The notes beneath the pieces were generated by a model. That model saw only the letters and a list, made by a program, of their open reading frames with translations, ran no database searches and had not been told where the DNA came from. The position numbers and the translations under genes were made by a program. Of a DNA stretch of 35,833 bases, positions 24,070-33,897 are shown piece after piece. This stretch comes from Methylorubrum zatmanii (GTDB lineage Bacteria; Pseudomonadota; Alphaproteobacteria; Rhizobiales; Beijerinckiaceae), in contig NZ_NKUI01000047.1 in NCBI RefSeq assembly GCF_014845115.1, forward strand, positions 1-35,833, given 5' to 3'. Within the stretch, counting starts at the first letter, position 1. Each line of letters starts with the position of its first letter.

Positions 24070-25413
24070 TCAGCGGCGCCGGGTGGTGGAAGCGCCGCGC
24101 AGCTTGGCCTTCTTCACCAGCCCCTCGTACTGATGCGCCATCAGATGACCGTGGATCTGCGCCACCGTGTCCATGGTGACCGAGACCACGATCAGCAGCG
24201 AGGTGCCGCCGAAACCGAGGGCCGCCGAGGTATAGGAGGCCACGATCTCCGGCACGAGGCAGACGAAGGTGAGGTAGGCCGCGCCGATCACGGTGATGCG
24301 GGTCAGCACCTTGTCGATGAAGGCGGCGGTGCGCTCACCCGGGCGGATGCCCGGGATGAAGCCGCCGTGCTTCTTCAGGTTGTCGGCGGTCTCCTGCGGA
24401 TTGAAGACGACCGCCGTGTAAAAGAACGTGAAGAAGATGATCAGCGCGGCATAGGCCACCATGTAGAGCGGCCGGCCGTGGCCGAGATAGGCCGTCAGGG
24501 TGCCGAGGACACCGGTCGAGCCCTGGTTGGCCGAGAAGCTCGCCACCGTGGTCGGCAGCAGCAGCAGCGACGAGGCGAAGATCGGCGGGATCACGCCCGA
24601 GGTATTGAGCTTGAGCGGCAGGAACGAGGTCTGCCCCTCATACATGCGGTTGCCGACCTGACGCTTCGGGTAGTTGATCAGGAGCCGGCGCTGGGCACGC
24701 TCCATGAACACGATGAAGTAGATCAGCGCGACCGCCGCGAGACCGGCACCGAGCAGGATGGCGGGCGACAGCGCACCTGTGCGGGTCAGTTCGAGGGCGC
24801 CGAAGATCGAGGCCGGCAGGTGGGCGACGATGCCCGCGAAGATGATGAGCGAGGAGCCGTTGCCGATGCCGCGCGACGTGATCTGCTCACCGATCCACAT
24901 CAGGAACAGGGTTCCGCCGGTCAGGGTGATCACGGTCGAGAGGATGAAGAACGGACCCGGCGCGATGACGGCGTTCGATCCTTGAAGGCCGAAGGCGATG
25001 CCCCAGGACTGGACCAGGGCCAGCACCACCGTGAGGTAGCGGGTATACTGGTTGATGACCTTGCGGCCGGACTCGCCCTCCTTCTTCAGCGCCTCCAGGC
25101 TCGGCACCACCGAGGTGAGGAGCTGAACGATGATCGAGGCCGAGATGTAGGGCATGATGTTGAGCGCGAAGACCGCCATGCGCTCCACCGCCCCGCCCGA
25201 GAACATGTTGAACATGCCGAGCACGCCGCCGGCCTGGTTCTGGAAGTTCCGGGCGAACTGTTCCGGATCGATGCCGGGAATCGGAATATAGGTGCCCAGC
25301 CGGAACACGATGAGCGCGCCCAGGGTGAACCAGATGCGCTTCTTGAGCTCGTCGGCCTTGGCGATGGCGCCGAAATTCAGGTTGGCGGCAAGCTGCTCGG
25401 CGGCTGAGGCCAT
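24070..25413 (-). CDS. secY: Protein translocase subunit SecY
   Basis: A 447-residue membrane protein with ten hydrophobic helices forming the Sec channel. Family marks are LKKRIWFTLGALIVFRLGTYIPIPG near the N-terminus, the plug/TM2 region GGAVERMAVFALNIMPYISASI and GIRPGERTAAFIDKVLTRIT. I chose the ATG at 25413 (MASAAEQLAANLNFG), the usual alphaproteobacterial start, over an ATG 13 codons upstream. It lies after rplO with a GC stem-loop (25470-25504) in the gap. Confidence 0.97.
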   Translation of the reverse strand: MASAAEQLAANLNFGAIAKADELKKRIWFTLGALIVFRLGTYIPIPGIDPEQFARNFQNQAGGVLGMFNMFSGGAVERMAVFALNIMPYISASIIVQLLTSVVPSLEALKKEGESGRKVINQYTRYLTVVLALVQSWGIAFGLQGSNAVIAPGPFFILSTVITLTGGTLFLMWIGEQITSRGIGNGSSLIIFAGIVAHLPASIFGALELTRTGALSPAILLGAGLAAVALIYFIVFMERAQRRLLINYPKRQVGNRMYEGQTSFLPLKLNTSGVIPPIFASSLLLLPTTVASFSANQGSTGVLGTLTAYLGHGRPLYMVAYAALIIFFTFFYTAVVFNPQETADNLKKHGGFIPGIRPGERTAAFIDKVLTRITVIGAAYLTFVCLVPEIVASYTSAALGFGGTSLLIVVSVTMDTVAQIHGHLMAHQYEGLVKKAKLRGASTTRRR

Positions 25414-25469
25414 GTCATTGATCCCGGAAAATGCCGTCGGGACGCGTCTCAAGCGGTCCCTGAAAGCGG

Positions 25470-25504
25470 AAGCGGCGGCCGCGTGCGAGCACGGGCCGCC
25501 GCTT
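25470..25504 (-). other. Stem-loop between rplO and secY
   Basis: An 11-bp perfect stem (25470-25480 with 25494-25504) and a 13-base loop. On the minus strand no clear T-tract follows; it may be a partial terminator or a processing site ahead of secY. Confidence 0.45.
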
Positions 25505-25527
25505 CGGCGTTCGACTTAATGGCGGCG

Positions 25528-26037
25528 TCAGGCCGACGCAACTGCGCTCTCGGACGCGCCCCGATGGGCAACGCCGGCGGCGAACGCGGTCGTGACCGAA
25601 CCACCGGCCTTCTCGACGGCCTCGACGGCCGACTTGGAGGCGCGGGTCACCTCGAAGGTGAGCTTGGCGGTCAGCTCGCCGACGCCCAGCAGCTTCACGC
25701 CGTCGCGGGCACGGGAGATGACGCCGGCCTTGACCAGGGCATCGACCGTCACGGGGGCGTTGGCGTCGAGCTTGCCGGCATCCACCGCCTGCTGCACCCG
25801 GCCGAGATTCACCTCGTTCAGGTCGTGGGCGTGGATGTTGTTGAAGCCGCGCTTCGGCAGGCGACGATGCAGCGGCATCTGGCCGCCCTCGAAGCCCTTG
25901 ATGGACACGCCGGTGCGGGCCTTCTGACCCTTCACGCCGCGGCCAGCGGTCTTGCCCTTGCCGGAACCGATGCCCCGGCCGACGCGCATCCGGTTCTTGG
26001 TCGCGCCTTCGTTGTCGCGGATCTCGTTGAGCTTCAT
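25528..26037 (-). CDS. rplO: 50S ribosomal protein L15
   Basis: A 169-residue L15. It starts [38 protein letters not shown], the Gly/Lys/Arg-rich extension that threads into the 23S RNA, and has the [15 protein letters not shown] segment. It is 13 bases after rpmD; the Ala-rich C-terminus is slightly long. Confidence 0.97.
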   Translation of the reverse strand: MKLNEIRDNEGATKNRMRVGRGIGSGKGKTAGRGVKGQKARTGVSIKGFEGGQMPLHRRLPKRGFNNIHAHDLNEVNLGRVQQAVDAGKLDANAPVTVDALVKAGVISRARDGVKLLGVGELTAKLTFEVTRASKSAVEAVEKAGGSVTTAFAAGVAHRGASESAVASA

Positions 26038-26050
26038 GGTGGAGCCCTCC

Positions 26051-26245
26051 TCACGCCGCGGCGTCGTCGAGGACGCGCACCAGATGCGCGACCTTGCGGA
26101 TCATGCCCCGCACCGAGGGAGTATCCTCCAGCTCGGACACGCGGTGCAGCTTGTTCAGCTTGAGGCCGATCAGCGTCGCGCGCTGGGAGGCCTCGCGGCG
26201 GATCGGCGAACCGATCTGCTCGATGCGGACAGTCTTGTTAGCCAT
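26051..26245 (-). CDS. rpmD: 50S ribosomal protein L30
   Basis: A 64-residue L30 with [30 protein letters not shown] and the [14 protein letters not shown] end. It lies between rpsE and rplO, 12 bases after rpsE, as in other spc operons. Confidence 0.96.
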   Translation of the reverse strand: MANKTVRIEQIGSPIRREASQRATLIGLKLNKLHRVSELEDTPSVRGMIRKVAHLVRVLDDAAA

Positions 26246-26257
26246 GCTGCCCTCCCC

Positions 26258-26836
26258 TTACGCGACGGCCGCTTCGGAGGTGTCGGCCGGGTCGGCATCG
26301 CGGCGACGGGCCTGGAGGGCCGACACCTTGAGACCGCGACGGGCCGCGACCGAGCGCGGGCTGTCCTCGTTCTTGAGCGCGTCGAAGGTGGCGCGCACGA
26401 GGTTGTAGGGGTTGGACGAGCCGAGCGACTTGGCGACGACGTCCTGCATGCCGAGCGTCTCGAAGACGGCGCGCATCGGGCCGCCCGCGATGATGCCGGT
26501 GCCCTGCGGGGCAGCGCGGAGGATCACCTTGCCGGCGCCGTGACGGCCGTTGACGTCGTGGTGCAGCGTGCGGCCTTCGCGCAGGCTGACGCGGATCAGA
26601 CCGCGCTTGGCGGCCTCGGTCGCCTTGCGGATCGCCTCCGGCACCTCACGGGCCTTGCCGTGGCCGAAGCCGACGCGGCCCTTCTGGTCTCCGACGACGA
26701 CGAGCGCCGCGAAGCCGAAGCGACGGCCACCCTTCACCACCTTGGCGACGCGGTTGATGTGGACGAGCTTGTCCACGAACTCGCTGTCGCGCTCTTCGCG
26801 GTCGTCGCGGCGACGACCCTCGCGTTCACGTGCCAT
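26258..26836 (-). CDS. rpsE: 30S ribosomal protein S5
   Basis: A 192-residue S5. An Arg/Asp/Glu-rich N-terminal extension (about 1-20) precedes the double-stranded RNA-binding domain ([22 protein letters not shown]) and the C-terminal domain with [15 protein letters not shown] and [11 protein letters not shown]. Upstream lies an 89-base gap with a strong stem-loop. Confidence 0.97.
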   Translation of the reverse strand: MAREREGRRRDDREERDSEFVDKLVHINRVAKVVKGGRRFGFAALVVVGDQKGRVGFGHGKAREVPEAIRKATEAAKRGLIRVSLREGRTLHHDVNGRHGAGKVILRAAPQGTGIIAGGPMRAVFETLGMQDVVAKSLGSSNPYNLVRATFDALKNEDSPRSVAARRGLKVSALQARRRDADPADTSEAAVA

Positions 26837-26891
26837 ATCAGGTTCCTGTTATCTCACTGGCGCGGGCCGAAACGACCCGCTCGCTCGATGG

Positions 26892-26917
26892 TTTCCTCCC
26901 CGCGGACGGGGAGGAAA
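26892..26917 (-). other. Strong stem-loop between rplR and rpsE
   Basis: TTTCCTCCCCG (26892-26902) pairs perfectly with CGGGGAGGAAA (26907-26917) around a 4-base loop. On the minus strand no U-tract follows, so it is unlikely to terminate well; it may protect or cut the mRNA or serve regulation within the spc operon. Confidence 0.5.
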
Positions 26918-26925
26918 AAGCATCC

Positions 26926-27288
26926 TCAGAAGTCCAGGCCGCCTTCGCGGGCCGCGTCGGCGAGAGCCTTGACGCGACCGTGGAAGATGTAGCCCGAACG
27001 GTCGAAGATGACCTTGGTGACGCCGGCAGCCTTGGCGCGCTCGGCGACGAGCTTGCCCACGGCCTCGGCCGCCGCCTTGTCGGCGCCGGTCTTGAGGCTG
27101 GTCCGCAGGTCCTTGTCGAGGCTCGAGGCGGCGGCGAGCGTGCGGCCCGCAGCGTCGTCGATGACCTGGACGTAGATCTGCTTGGACGAGCGGAACACCG
27201 ACAGCCGCGGACGGCCGTTGGCGGCGGTCCGAAGGGCCCGGCGCACGCGCGCCTTGCGGCGCAGGAGGGCTTCGTTCTTGTTCGACAT
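26926..27288 (-). CDS. rplR: 50S ribosomal protein L18
   Basis: A 120-residue L18 with [14 protein letters not shown] at the N-terminus, [20 protein letters not shown] and the [26 protein letters not shown] end that contacts 5S RNA. It is 11 bases after rplF. Confidence 0.97.
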   Translation of the reverse strand: MSNKNEALLRRKARVRRALRTAANGRPRLSVFRSSKQIYVQVIDDAAGRTLAAASSLDKDLRTSLKTGADKAAAEAVGKLVAERAKAAGVTKVIFDRSGYIFHGRVKALADAAREGGLDF

Positions 27289-27299
27289 GATCGCCCCCC

Positions 27300-27833
27300 T
27301 TACTTCTTCTTGCCTTCCTTGCGGAAGATGAATTCGCCAGCGTACTTGACGCCCTTACCCTTGTAGGGCTCGGGGCCGCGATACTCGCGAATCTCCGCCG
27401 CCACCTGACCGACGCGCTGCCGGTCGATGCCCGCCACCACGATCTCCGTGGGCTTGGGCGTGGTGATGGTGATCCCGGCCGGGATCTCGTATTCGATGTC
27501 GTGGCTGTAGCCGAGCGACAGCTTGAGGGCCTTGCCGGCCATCGCCGCGCGGTAACCCACGCCGGTGATCTCCAGCTTCTTCTCGAAGCCCTTGGAGACG
27601 CCCTCGACGAGGTTCGCCACCTGGGCGCGCGAGGTGCCCCACAGGGAGCGGGCCGCCTTCGACTGGTCCTTGGGCTGCACCGAGACGGCACCGTCCTTGA
27701 ACTCGACGGTGACCTGGGGCGGCACCACGAACTGGAGCTCGCCCTTCGAGCCCTTCATCTTCACCGTCTGACCCGTAACCGTGGCGGTGACGCCGGACGG
27801 GACGGGGACGGGCTTCTTGCCTACGCGAGACAT
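27300..27833 (-). CDS. rplF: 50S ribosomal protein L6
   Basis: A 177-residue L6 starting [15 protein letters not shown] at the ATG at 27833; an ATG 14 codons upstream is inside the rpsH end region and is unlikely. The second domain carries the [24 protein letters not shown] and [16 protein letters not shown] signature. Confidence 0.97.
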   Translation of the reverse strand: MSRVGKKPVPVPSGVTATVTGQTVKMKGSKGELQFVVPPQVTVEFKDGAVSVQPKDQSKAARSLWGTSRAQVANLVEGVSKGFEKKLEITGVGYRAAMAGKALKLSLGYSHDIEYEIPAGITITTPKPTEIVVAGIDRQRVGQVAAEIREYRGPEPYKGKGVKYAGEFIFRKEGKKK

Positions 27834-27849
27834 GTCGCTGTCCTCCGGA

Positions 27850-28245
27850 TCAGAACACCTTGCAGAGCACTTCACCGCCGACGTTGCGCTCGCGCGCCTC
27901 GTGATCGGCCATGACGCCCTGCGGGGTCGAGATGATGGTCACGCCGAGACCGTCGGCGACACGCGGCAGCTCGCCAACCGACGAGTAGACGCGGCGGCCG
28001 GGCTTCGACACGCGCTTGATCTCCCGGATGACCGGGCGACCGTCGTAGTACTTGAGTTCGATCGCGAACTCGGTGCGGCCGTTGCCGAGGTCGGACACCG
28101 CGTAGTCGCGGATGTAGCCCTCGGACTTCAGCACGTCGAGGACCGAGGCGCGCAGGCGCGAGCCGGGGGTCTGGACGACGTTGCGGCGGCGGCTCTGACC
28201 GTTGCGGATGCGGGTGAGCATATCACCCACGGGATCGTTCACCAT
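27850..28245 (-). CDS. rpsH: 30S ribosomal protein S8
   Basis: A 131-residue S8 with [14 protein letters not shown] at the N-terminus, [24 protein letters not shown] and the [27 protein letters not shown] end. In many bacteria S8 represses the spc operon; no obvious S8-site mimic was identified here. It is 12 bases after rpsN. Confidence 0.97.
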   Translation of the reverse strand: MVNDPVGDMLTRIRNGQSRRRNVVQTPGSRLRASVLDVLKSEGYIRDYAVSDLGNGRTEFAIELKYYDGRPVIREIKRVSKPGRRVYSSVGELPRVADGLGVTIISTPQGVMADHEARERNVGGEVLCKVF

Positions 28246-28257
28246 GGATGCCTCCCC

Positions 28258-28563
28258 TTACCAGCTGGACTTCACGAGACCGGGGATCAAACCCCGGTTG
28301 CCGAGATCGCGCAGAGCGACGCGCGAAATGCCGAGCTTACGGTAGTAGGCCCGCGGACGGCCGGTCATCTCGCAGCGGTTGCGGATGCGGGTGGCCGACG
28401 AATTGCGCGGCAGTTCCGCCAGCTTGAGGCGCGCCTCGAAGCGCTCCTCCATCTCGCGGGACTCGTCGTTGGCGATGGCGAGGAGGGCCTTACGCTTCTC
28501 GGCGAAGCGCTTCACCAGCTCCTTGCGGTGGTTGTTCTTCTCGACTGAGCTTTTCTTAGCCAT
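28258..28563 (-). CDS. rpsN: 30S ribosomal protein S14 (zinc-independent form)
   Basis: A 101-residue S14. The C-terminal [33 protein letters not shown] and [10 protein letters not shown] are diagnostic. It is the long form without the CxxC pairs of the zinc form. It lies between rplE and rpsH. Confidence 0.97.
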   Translation of the reverse strand: MAKKSSVEKNNHRKELVKRFAEKRKALLAIANDESREMEERFEARLKLAELPRNSSATRIRNRCEMTGRPRAYYRKLGISRVALRDLGNRGLIPGLVKSSW

Positions 28564-28604
28564 GTCTGTCTCCAGTGTCCGCGTCTAAGCGACGTTGCCG
28601 CCGC

Positions 28605-29171
28605 TTACTGCCGGAACGGGAACTTGAAGTGGGCGAGGAGAGCCTTGGCCTCTTCGTCCGTGGTGGCGCTCGTCTGGACGACGATGTCCATGCCCCAGGT
28701 CTGCTCCGCCTTGTCGTAGGAGATCTCCGGGAACACGAGGTGCTCCTTGAGGCCCATGGCGTAGTTGCCGCGGCCGTCGAAGGAGCGCGGGTTCAGGCCG
28801 CGGAAGTCGCGAACGCGCGGCAGCGCGATCGTGATCAGGCGATCCATGAACTCGTACATGCGGGCCTTGCGAAGGGTCACCTTGCAGCCGATCGGCATGC
28901 CCTCGCGGACCTTGAAGGTCGCGATCGCCTTGCGGGCGCGGGTGATGACCGGCTTCTGGCCGGCGATGAGGGCGAGATCGCCCGCAGCCACCGAAGCCTT
29001 CTTCGAATCGGCGGTGGACTCGCCGACGCCCATGTTGATGACGATCTTCTCGATCTGCGGGACCTGCATCGGGTTCTTGTACCCGAACTGCTCGATCAGC
29101 TTCTGCCGGACGACCTCGTCGTAATGCTTGCGCAGACGCGGGACGTAGGCGTTCTTGTCGGCCTCAGCCAT
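28605..29171 (-). CDS. rplE: 50S ribosomal protein L5
   Basis: A 188-residue L5. The ATG at 29171 ([19 protein letters not shown]) overlaps the end of rplX by 8 bases and starts the conserved protein. [36 protein letters not shown] and [19 protein letters not shown] are typical; it binds 5S RNA. Confidence 0.97.
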   Translation of the reverse strand: MAEADKNAYVPRLRKHYDEVVRQKLIEQFGYKNPMQVPQIEKIVINMGVGESTADSKKASVAAGDLALIAGQKPVITRARKAIATFKVREGMPIGCKVTLRKARMYEFMDRLITIALPRVRDFRGLNPRSFDGRGNYAMGLKEHLVFPEISYDKAEQTWGMDIVVQTSATTDEEAKALLAHFKFPFRQ

Positions 29172-29478
29172 CGATCTGATCCCCCGTGGTCTTGGCGAAC
29201 CGGACCTTGCGCCCGTCGTCGAGGATGCGGAACCCAACCCGGGTCGGCTTGCCGTTGGCATCGGCCACCGCGATGTTGGACAGGTGGATGGCAGCCTCCT
29301 TGGAGATGATGCCGCCCTCCTGGTTCTGAGTCTGGCGCTGGTGCTTCTTCACCAGGTTGATGCCGCGAACGAGAGCCTTGTCCTCCTTCGGCATGACCTG
29401 GATGACCTCGCCGGAGCGACCCGAGTCGCGACCGGTGAGAACGACGACCGTGTCGCCCTTCTTGATCTTGGCGGCCAT
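29164..29478 (-). CDS. rplX: 50S ribosomal protein L24
   Basis: A 104-residue L24 with the KOW motif near the N-terminus ([23 protein letters not shown]) and [16 protein letters not shown] [13 protein letters not shown]. The ATG at 29478 overlaps the rplN stop (TGATG); a GTG one codon earlier is less likely. Confidence 0.96.
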   Translation of the reverse strand: MAAKIKKGDTVVVLTGRDSGRSGEVIQVMPKEDKALVRGINLVKKHQRQTQNQEGGIISKEAAIHLSNIAVADANGKPTRVGFRILDDGRKVRFAKTTGDQIDG

Positions 29479-29846
29479 CACAGCACCTCAGGAGCGAGCG
29501 AGATGATCTTCATGTGGTTGCGGGCGCGCAGCTCGCGCGGCACCGGCCCGAAGATACGGGTGCCGACCGGCTCCTTCTGATTGTTGATCAGAACGGCAGC
29601 GTTCTTGTCGAAGCGGATCACCGAACCGTCGGCGCGCTTCACGTCCTTGGCGGTGCGCACGACGACCGCCTTCATGACGTCGCCCTTCTTCACGCGGCCG
29701 CGCGGGATCGCCTCCTTGACGGAAACGACGATGATGTCGCCGACGCCGGCATATTTGCGCTTCGACCCGCCGAGCACCTTGATGCACATCACGCGGCGCG
29801 CACCCGAATTGTCGGCGACGTCCAGATTCGTCTGCATCTGGATCAC
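29478..29846 (-). CDS. rplN: 50S ribosomal protein L14 (GTG start)
   Basis: A 122-residue L14. [46 protein letters not shown] and [18 protein letters not shown] are diagnostic. The start is the GTG at 29846, which gives the exact family length; AAGGAAAGG lies 8 bases upstream. It appears to be the first gene of a separate transcription unit, after the large gap behind rpsQ. Confidence 0.97.
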   Translation of the reverse strand: MIQMQTNLDVADNSGARRVMCIKVLGGSKRKYAGVGDIIVVSVKEAIPRGRVKKGDVMKAVVVRTAKDVKRADGSVIRFDKNAAVLINNQKEPVGTRIFGPVPRELRARNHMKIISLAPEVL

Positions 29847-30032
29847 GAGAGTGACCTTTCCTTGTTTCAAGCGGGTTTCCGCACGCGGGCGGTATTGCCC
29901 GGCGGACGACGCCTGATGGGGATCTGACGTCCCCGGATGTAACGAACCGCGCAAACGGCACTTCTCAGTGCCGGCGCGGTCACCGCGTACGAAAGGAGTG
30001 CGAACACCCCAAGGACTGTCGCGAAGGTCGGT

Positions 30033-30061
30033 CCGGTACTATGGACCGCCGCGGATTGCAA
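30033..30061 (-). promoter_or_regulatory. Weak candidate promoter for the spc unit (rplN-adk)
   Basis: On the minus strand TTGCAA (30061-30056), a 17-bp spacer and TACCGG (30038-30033). Both boxes are imperfect, but the layout and the following GGACC resemble the predicted rpsM promoter (TAGGCGGACC). Confidence 0.3.
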
Positions 30062-30305
30062 GGCATGACATGGTGCGTGGCATCATTTTCGTCGCCTCTT
30101 CCATCACGGCCAGGAAGAGAAGCGGATGACACTTCATGATCCCTGCGCGCCGGCGCGAAAACAAGACGCGTCCCCGGCATCCTGGGCGAAGCAGGGCATG
30201 ATCGATTCAGCCCTTCGCGGCGCCGGCGATTCGGCCGGCCCTGGTTCAATAGGAAGGCTGTGACGGCTGGCGGAGCGACGATCGCGCTCCGCGCTTCCGC
30301 ACAAC

Positions 30306-30342
30306 GAAAACGGGCGCGAGATCAGCTCTCGCGCCCGTTTTC
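30306..30342 (-). terminator. Strong terminator hairpin after rpsQ
   Basis: A perfect 16-bp stem (30306-30321 with 30327-30342) and a 5-base loop; the descending arm ends in CCCGTTTTC on both strands. It starts 21 bases after the rpsQ stop and probably ends the S10 operon. Confidence 0.85.
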
Positions 30343-30362
30343 AGATTTCCCTTGAGAAGAAA

Positions 30363-30629
30363 TCAGGCCGCCGTGCCGGCCGCCTCGGCCGCAGCCGCCT
30401 GATCCTCGACCAGCTTCCAGGTCTTGGTCTTGGAATAGGGGCGGGACTCTTCGATGAACACCGTCTGGCCGATCTTGGCCACGTTGCCCTCGTCATGGGC
30501 ATGGTAGTTCTTCGAACGGCGCACCGTCTTCTTCATCACCGGGTGGGTGAAGCGACGCTCCACCTTCACGACGATGGTCTTATCGGTCTTGTCGCTAACG
30601 ACGACGCCCTGAAGGACGCGCTTGGGCAT
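30363..30629 (-). CDS. rpsQ: 30S ribosomal protein S17
   Basis: An 88-residue S17 starting [21 protein letters not shown] with [25 protein letters not shown] and an Ala-rich tail. Last gene of the S10 operon as judged by the terminator that follows. Confidence 0.97.
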   Translation of the reverse strand: MPKRVLQGVVVSDKTDKTIVVKVERRFTHPVMKKTVRRSKNYHAHDEGNVAKIGQTVFIEESRPYSKTKTWKLVEDQAAAAEAAGTAA

Positions 30630-30639
30630 GGGAACCTCC

Positions 30640-30855
30640 TCAGGCCTTGGCCGCGTCCAGCGTCTTCTGACGCTGCAGCGTGCGGACACGGGCGATGTCG
30701 CGCCGGACCTCGCGGACGCGGGCGACGTTCTCGAGCTGGCCCGTCGCGCCCTGGAAGCGCAGATTGAACTGCTCCTTCTTCAGGTTGACGAGCTCGTCGG
30801 TAAGCTGATCCGCCGACATCGCGCGCAGATCAGACAGTCTCTGGTCGGACTTCAT
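30640..30855 (-). CDS. rpmC: 50S ribosomal protein L29
   Basis: A 71-residue helical protein with [26 protein letters not shown] and [17 protein letters not shown], the L29 signature. The ATG at 30855 has AAGAAGGA upstream. It lies between rplP and rpsQ as expected. Confidence 0.96.
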   Translation of the reverse strand: MKSDQRLSDLRAMSADQLTDELVNLKKEQFNLRFQGATGQLENVARVREVRRDIARVRTLQRQKTLDAAKA

Positions 30856-30869
30856 GATCCTTCTTCCTA

Positions 30870-31283
30870 TCAATCGGCGATGCGCTGAATGACGCGCGTG
30901 CGCACCGGCAGCTTCGCGGCACCGAGGCGCAGCGCCTCACGGGCGATGTCTTCGGCGACGCCATCGACCTCGAACATGATGCGGCCGGGATGGACGCGGG
31001 CGGCCCAATATTCCGGCGCACCCTTACCGGAGCCCATGCGGACTTCGGTGGGCTTGGCGGTGACGGGGAGATCCGGGAACACCCGGATCCAGACCCGGCC
31101 CTGACGCTTCATCTCGCGGGTGATCGCGCGGCGGGCCGCCTCGATCTGGCGCGCGGTGATGCGCTCGGGCTCCAGGCACTTGAGGCCGAACTGGCCGAAG
31201 TTCAGCTCAAAGCCGCCCTTGGCCGCGCCATGGATGCGCCCCTTGAACTGCTTACGGAACTTGGTCTTCTTGGGTTGCAGCAT
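30870..31283 (-). CDS. rplP: 50S ribosomal protein L16
   Basis: A 137-residue L16. It starts [19 protein letters not shown] and has the [29 protein letters not shown] and [15 protein letters not shown] segments. It is 32 bases after rpsC. Confidence 0.98.
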   Translation of the reverse strand: MLQPKKTKFRKQFKGRIHGAAKGGFELNFGQFGLKCLEPERITARQIEAARRAITREMKRQGRVWIRVFPDLPVTAKPTEVRMGSGKGAPEYWAARVHPGRIMFEVDGVAEDIAREALRLGAAKLPVRTRVIQRIAD

Positions 31284-31315
31284 GGCAGCCTCTCATATGC
31301 TTCAGGTGGCTGCGA

Positions 31316-32059
31316 TCACGCGTTGGCGTGATCGCGGCGACCCTCGCGGCCGCCTTCGCGATCGCGCTCACGACGCCCGCCAGAGCGGCCGCCCTCTTCC
31401 TGAGCGCGCTTGTCCTGCGCCATCGGGTCGTGCTCGAGGATCTCGCCCTTGAACACCCACACCTTGATGCCACAGGTGCCGTAGGTGGTGAACGCCGTCG
31501 CGGTGCCGTAATCGACGTCCGCGCGCAGCGTGTGCAGCGGAACGCGACCCTCGCGGTACCACTCGGTACGGGCGATTTCGGCGCCGCCGAGACGGCCGGC
31601 GCAGTTGATGCGGATGCCCTCGGCGCCGAGACGCATCGCCGACTGCACGGCGCGCTTCATGGCGCGACGGAAGGCGACGCGGCGCTCGAGCTGCTGAGCG
31701 ATCGACTCGGCGACCAGCGTCGCGTCGACCTCAGGCTTGCGCACCTCGACGATGTTGATCGTCACGTCGGCCTTGGTCATCGTGCCGACGAGCTTGCGCA
31801 GCTTCTCGATGTCCGCGCCCTTCTTGCCGATCACCACGCCCGGACGACCCGAGTGGATGGTGACGCGGCACTTCCGGTGCGGGCGCTCGATGACGATCTT
31901 CGAGACGGCGGCCTGCTTGAGCTGCTTCATGAGGGCGGCACGGATGGCCACGTCCTCATGCATCAGCTTGGCGTACTCGCCCTTCTCGGCGAACCAGCGG
32001 GAATCCCAGGTCCGGTTGATGCCGAGACGCAGGCCGATCGGATTGATCTTCTGACCCAT
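31316..32059 (-). CDS. rpsC: 30S ribosomal protein S3
   Basis: A 247-residue S3 with [22 protein letters not shown], the KH motif [15 protein letters not shown] and [15 protein letters not shown]. The C-terminal tail after residue 210 is strongly charged and repetitive (Arg, Glu, Gly), longer than the enteric protein, as is common in this group. Confidence 0.98.
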   Translation of the reverse strand: MGQKINPIGLRLGINRTWDSRWFAEKGEYAKLMHEDVAIRAALMKQLKQAAVSKIVIERPHRKCRVTIHSGRPGVVIGKKGADIEKLRKLVGTMTKADVTINIVEVRKPEVDATLVAESIAQQLERRVAFRRAMKRAVQSAMRLGAEGIRINCAGRLGGAEIARTEWYREGRVPLHTLRADVDYGTATAFTTYGTCGIKVWVFKGEILEHDPMAQDKRAQEEGGRSGGRRERDREGGREGRRDHANA

Positions 32060-32069
32060 CGGTAACTCC

Positions 32070-32453
32070 TCAGGCCGCTTCAGCGCGCACTTCGCGAACC
32101 ACGATCGTGAGGTTCGAGAAGGGCTTCAGGATGCGCGCGCCGCGACCGCGGGCACGGGCGTGGAAGCGCTTGAGCACCAGCGCCTTGCCAACGAAGGCCT
32201 GGGACACGACGAGATCGTCCACGTCCAGGTCGTGGTTGTTCTCGGCGTTGGCGATCGCGCTCTCCAGGCACTTCTTCACATCGCGGGCGATGCGCTTGCG
32301 GGAGAACTCGAGGTCGGCAAGGGCCGTATCGACCTTCTTGCCGCGGATCAGCGCCGCCACGAGGTTGAGCTTCTGGGGCGACACACGGAGCATCCGCGCG
32401 ACGGCCTTGGCTTCGTTCTCGGGGAGCGCGCGGGGGGTGGCAGGCTTGCCCAT
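32070..32453 (-). CDS. rplV: 50S ribosomal protein L22
   Basis: A 127-residue L22. The ATG at 32453 gives [39 protein letters not shown], and the [19 protein letters not shown] hairpin lines the peptide tunnel. The start is one base from the rpsS stop. Confidence 0.97.
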   Translation of the reverse strand: MGKPATPRALPENEAKAVARMLRVSPQKLNLVAALIRGKKVDTALADLEFSRKRIARDVKKCLESAIANAENNHDLDVDDLVVSQAFVGKALVLKRFHARARGRGARILKPFSNLTIVVREVRAEAA

Positions 32454-32454
32454 C

Positions 32455-32733
32455 TCAGCGCCTCTTCGCCTTCTTGTCGGCCGCGTGACCGGGGAAGGTG
32501 CGGGTCGGCGAGAACTCGCCGAACTTGTGACCGACCATCTCCTCGGTGACGTAGACCGGGATATGCTTGTGTCCGTTGTGCACACCGAAGGTGATGCCCA
32601 CGAACTGCGGAAGGATCGTGGAGCGGCGGCTCCAGATCTTGACGACCTCGTTGCGGCTGGAGCCGCGGGCGGCGTCGGCCTTCTTCAGGAGGTAGCCGTC
32701 GACGAACGGCCCTTTCCAGAGGGAACGTGCCAT
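32455..32733 (-). CDS. rpsS: 30S ribosomal protein S19
   Basis: A 92-residue S19: [59 protein letters not shown] and [15 protein letters not shown]. It starts 5 bases after the rplB stop. Confidence 0.98.
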   Translation of the reverse strand: MARSLWKGPFVDGYLLKKADAARGSSRNEVVKIWSRRSTILPQFVGITFGVHNGHKHIPVYVTEEMVGHKFGEFSPTRTFPGHAADKKAKRR

Positions 32734-32738
32734 GGCTG

Positions 32739-33575
32739 TTACTTCTTGCGGTTATGGCGGCTGGACAGGATGAAGGTGTCGGTCCGCTTGTTGGACCGGG
32801 TCTTCTTCCCCTTGGTGGGCACGCCCCAGGGCGTGACCGGGTTCCGGCCGCCCGAGGTGCGACCCTCGCCGCCGCCGTGCGGGTGGTCGACCGGGTTCAT
32901 GGCGACGCCGCGGTTATGCGGACGCTTGCCGAGCCAGCGGTTACGGCCGGCCTTGCCCAGCGAGATGTTCATGTGGTCCGGGTTCGACACCGCACCGACG
33001 CTCGCGAAGCACTGACCATGCACCAGGCGCTGCTCACCCGAGTTGAGGCGCAGCGTCACGTAGCCCTGGTCGCGACCGACGATCTGGGCGTAGTTGCCGG
33101 CGGAGCGGGCGATCGCGCCGCCCTTGCCGATCTTCAGCTCGACATTGTGGACGATGGTGCCCACCGGCATCGAGCCGATCGGACCGGCATTGCCCGGCTT
33201 CACGTCGACGCTCTCACCCGCGACCACCTTGTCTCCCGGCGACAGGCGCTGCGGGGCGAGGATGTAGCTCTGCTTCCCATCGGGGAAGGTGATGAGCGCG
33301 ATGAAGGCGGTGCGGTTCGGATCGTACTCGATCCGCTCCACCGTCGCGGGAACGTTGAGGTTCTCGCGACGCTTGAAGTCGACGTTGCGCAGGACCCGCT
33401 TGTGACCACCGCCGCGGAAGCGGACGGTGATGCGGCCCAGGTTGTTGCGGCCGCCCGAGGAGCTCTTGCCCTCGGTCAGCGCTTTTACCGGCTTGCCCTT
33501 GTAGAGCTCACGGCGGTCGACGAGCACGAGCTGGCGCAGGCTCGGCGTGACCGGTTTGAATGTCTTCAAGGCCAT
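32739..33575 (-). CDS. rplB: 50S ribosomal protein L2
   Basis: A 278-residue L2 with [38 protein letters not shown] and the conserved [22 protein letters not shown] loop, which contains the histidine implicated near the peptidyl transferase centre. Full length and in the usual S10 order. Confidence 0.98.
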   Translation of the reverse strand: MALKTFKPVTPSLRQLVLVDRRELYKGKPVKALTEGKSSSGGRNNLGRITVRFRGGGHKRVLRNVDFKRRENLNVPATVERIEYDPNRTAFIALITFPDGKQSYILAPQRLSPGDKVVAGESVDVKPGNAGPIGSMPVGTIVHNVELKIGKGGAIARSAGNYAQIVGRDQGYVTLRLNSGEQRLVHGQCFASVGAVSNPDHMNISLGKAGRNRWLGKRPHNRGVAMNPVDHPHGGGEGRTSGGRNPVTPWGVPTKGKKTRSNKRTDTFILSSRHNRKK

Positions 33576-33600
33576 CGGCTTGATCCTAACGCTTCAAGTC

Positions 33601-33897
33601 TCAGAGGCCGGTCGTGACGTCGATCGTATCGCCCTCGGCGAGGGTCACGATCGCCTTTTTCACGTCCGAACGCTGCCCGCGCTGCCCGCGGAAGAACTTC
33701 TTCTTGCCCTTGGTCGTGAGGGTGTTCACACCGAGGACCTTGACGTCGAACAGCTTCTCAACCGCTTCCTTGATCTGCGGCTTGGTGGCCTTCGGGGCGA
33801 CCCGGAAGACAACCTTGTTCTGTTCGGTGAGGTTGGTCGCCTTCTCCGTGATGACGGGGGAGACGATCACATCGTAATGGCGCGGATCGGCACTCAT
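33601..33897 (-). CDS. rplW: 50S ribosomal protein L23
   Basis: A 98-residue L23: [48 protein letters not shown] and the basic loop [22 protein letters not shown]. Its ATG overlaps the rplD stop by 4 bases. It is the tunnel-exit docking protein for trigger factor and SRP. Confidence 0.97.
   Translation of the reverse strand: MSADPRHYDVIVSPVITEKATNLTEQNKVVFRVAPKATKPQIKEAVEKLFDVKVLGVNTLTTKGKKKFFRGQRGQRSDVKKAIVTLAEGDTIDVTTGL

Larger units (their letters stand above)
29847..30362. other. 516-base gap between rpsQ and rplN
   Basis: In many bacteria rpsQ and rplN are a few bases apart; here 516 bases intervene. The stretch holds a strong terminator next to rpsQ (30306-30342), an interrupted inverted repeat (30186-30197 with 30210-30218) around ATGATCGATTC, and a weak promoter candidate near 30033-30061. 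The open frames that cross it look like shadows. I see no RNA gene that I can name. Confidence 0.6.

Noticed and set aside
23067..24179. Plus-strand open frame of 370 codons
   Set aside because: It runs antisense to adk and across a terminator region and has shadow-like composition.
23878..25407. Plus-strand open frame of 509 codons
   Set aside because: It is the antisense of secY; the translation is Arg/Asp/Gly-rich with no domain, while secY on the other strand is unambiguous.
29980..30249. Possible small gene in the rpsQ-rplN gap
   Set aside because: The 89-residue translation is Arg/Pro/Ser-rich with no ribosome binding site or family resemblance.
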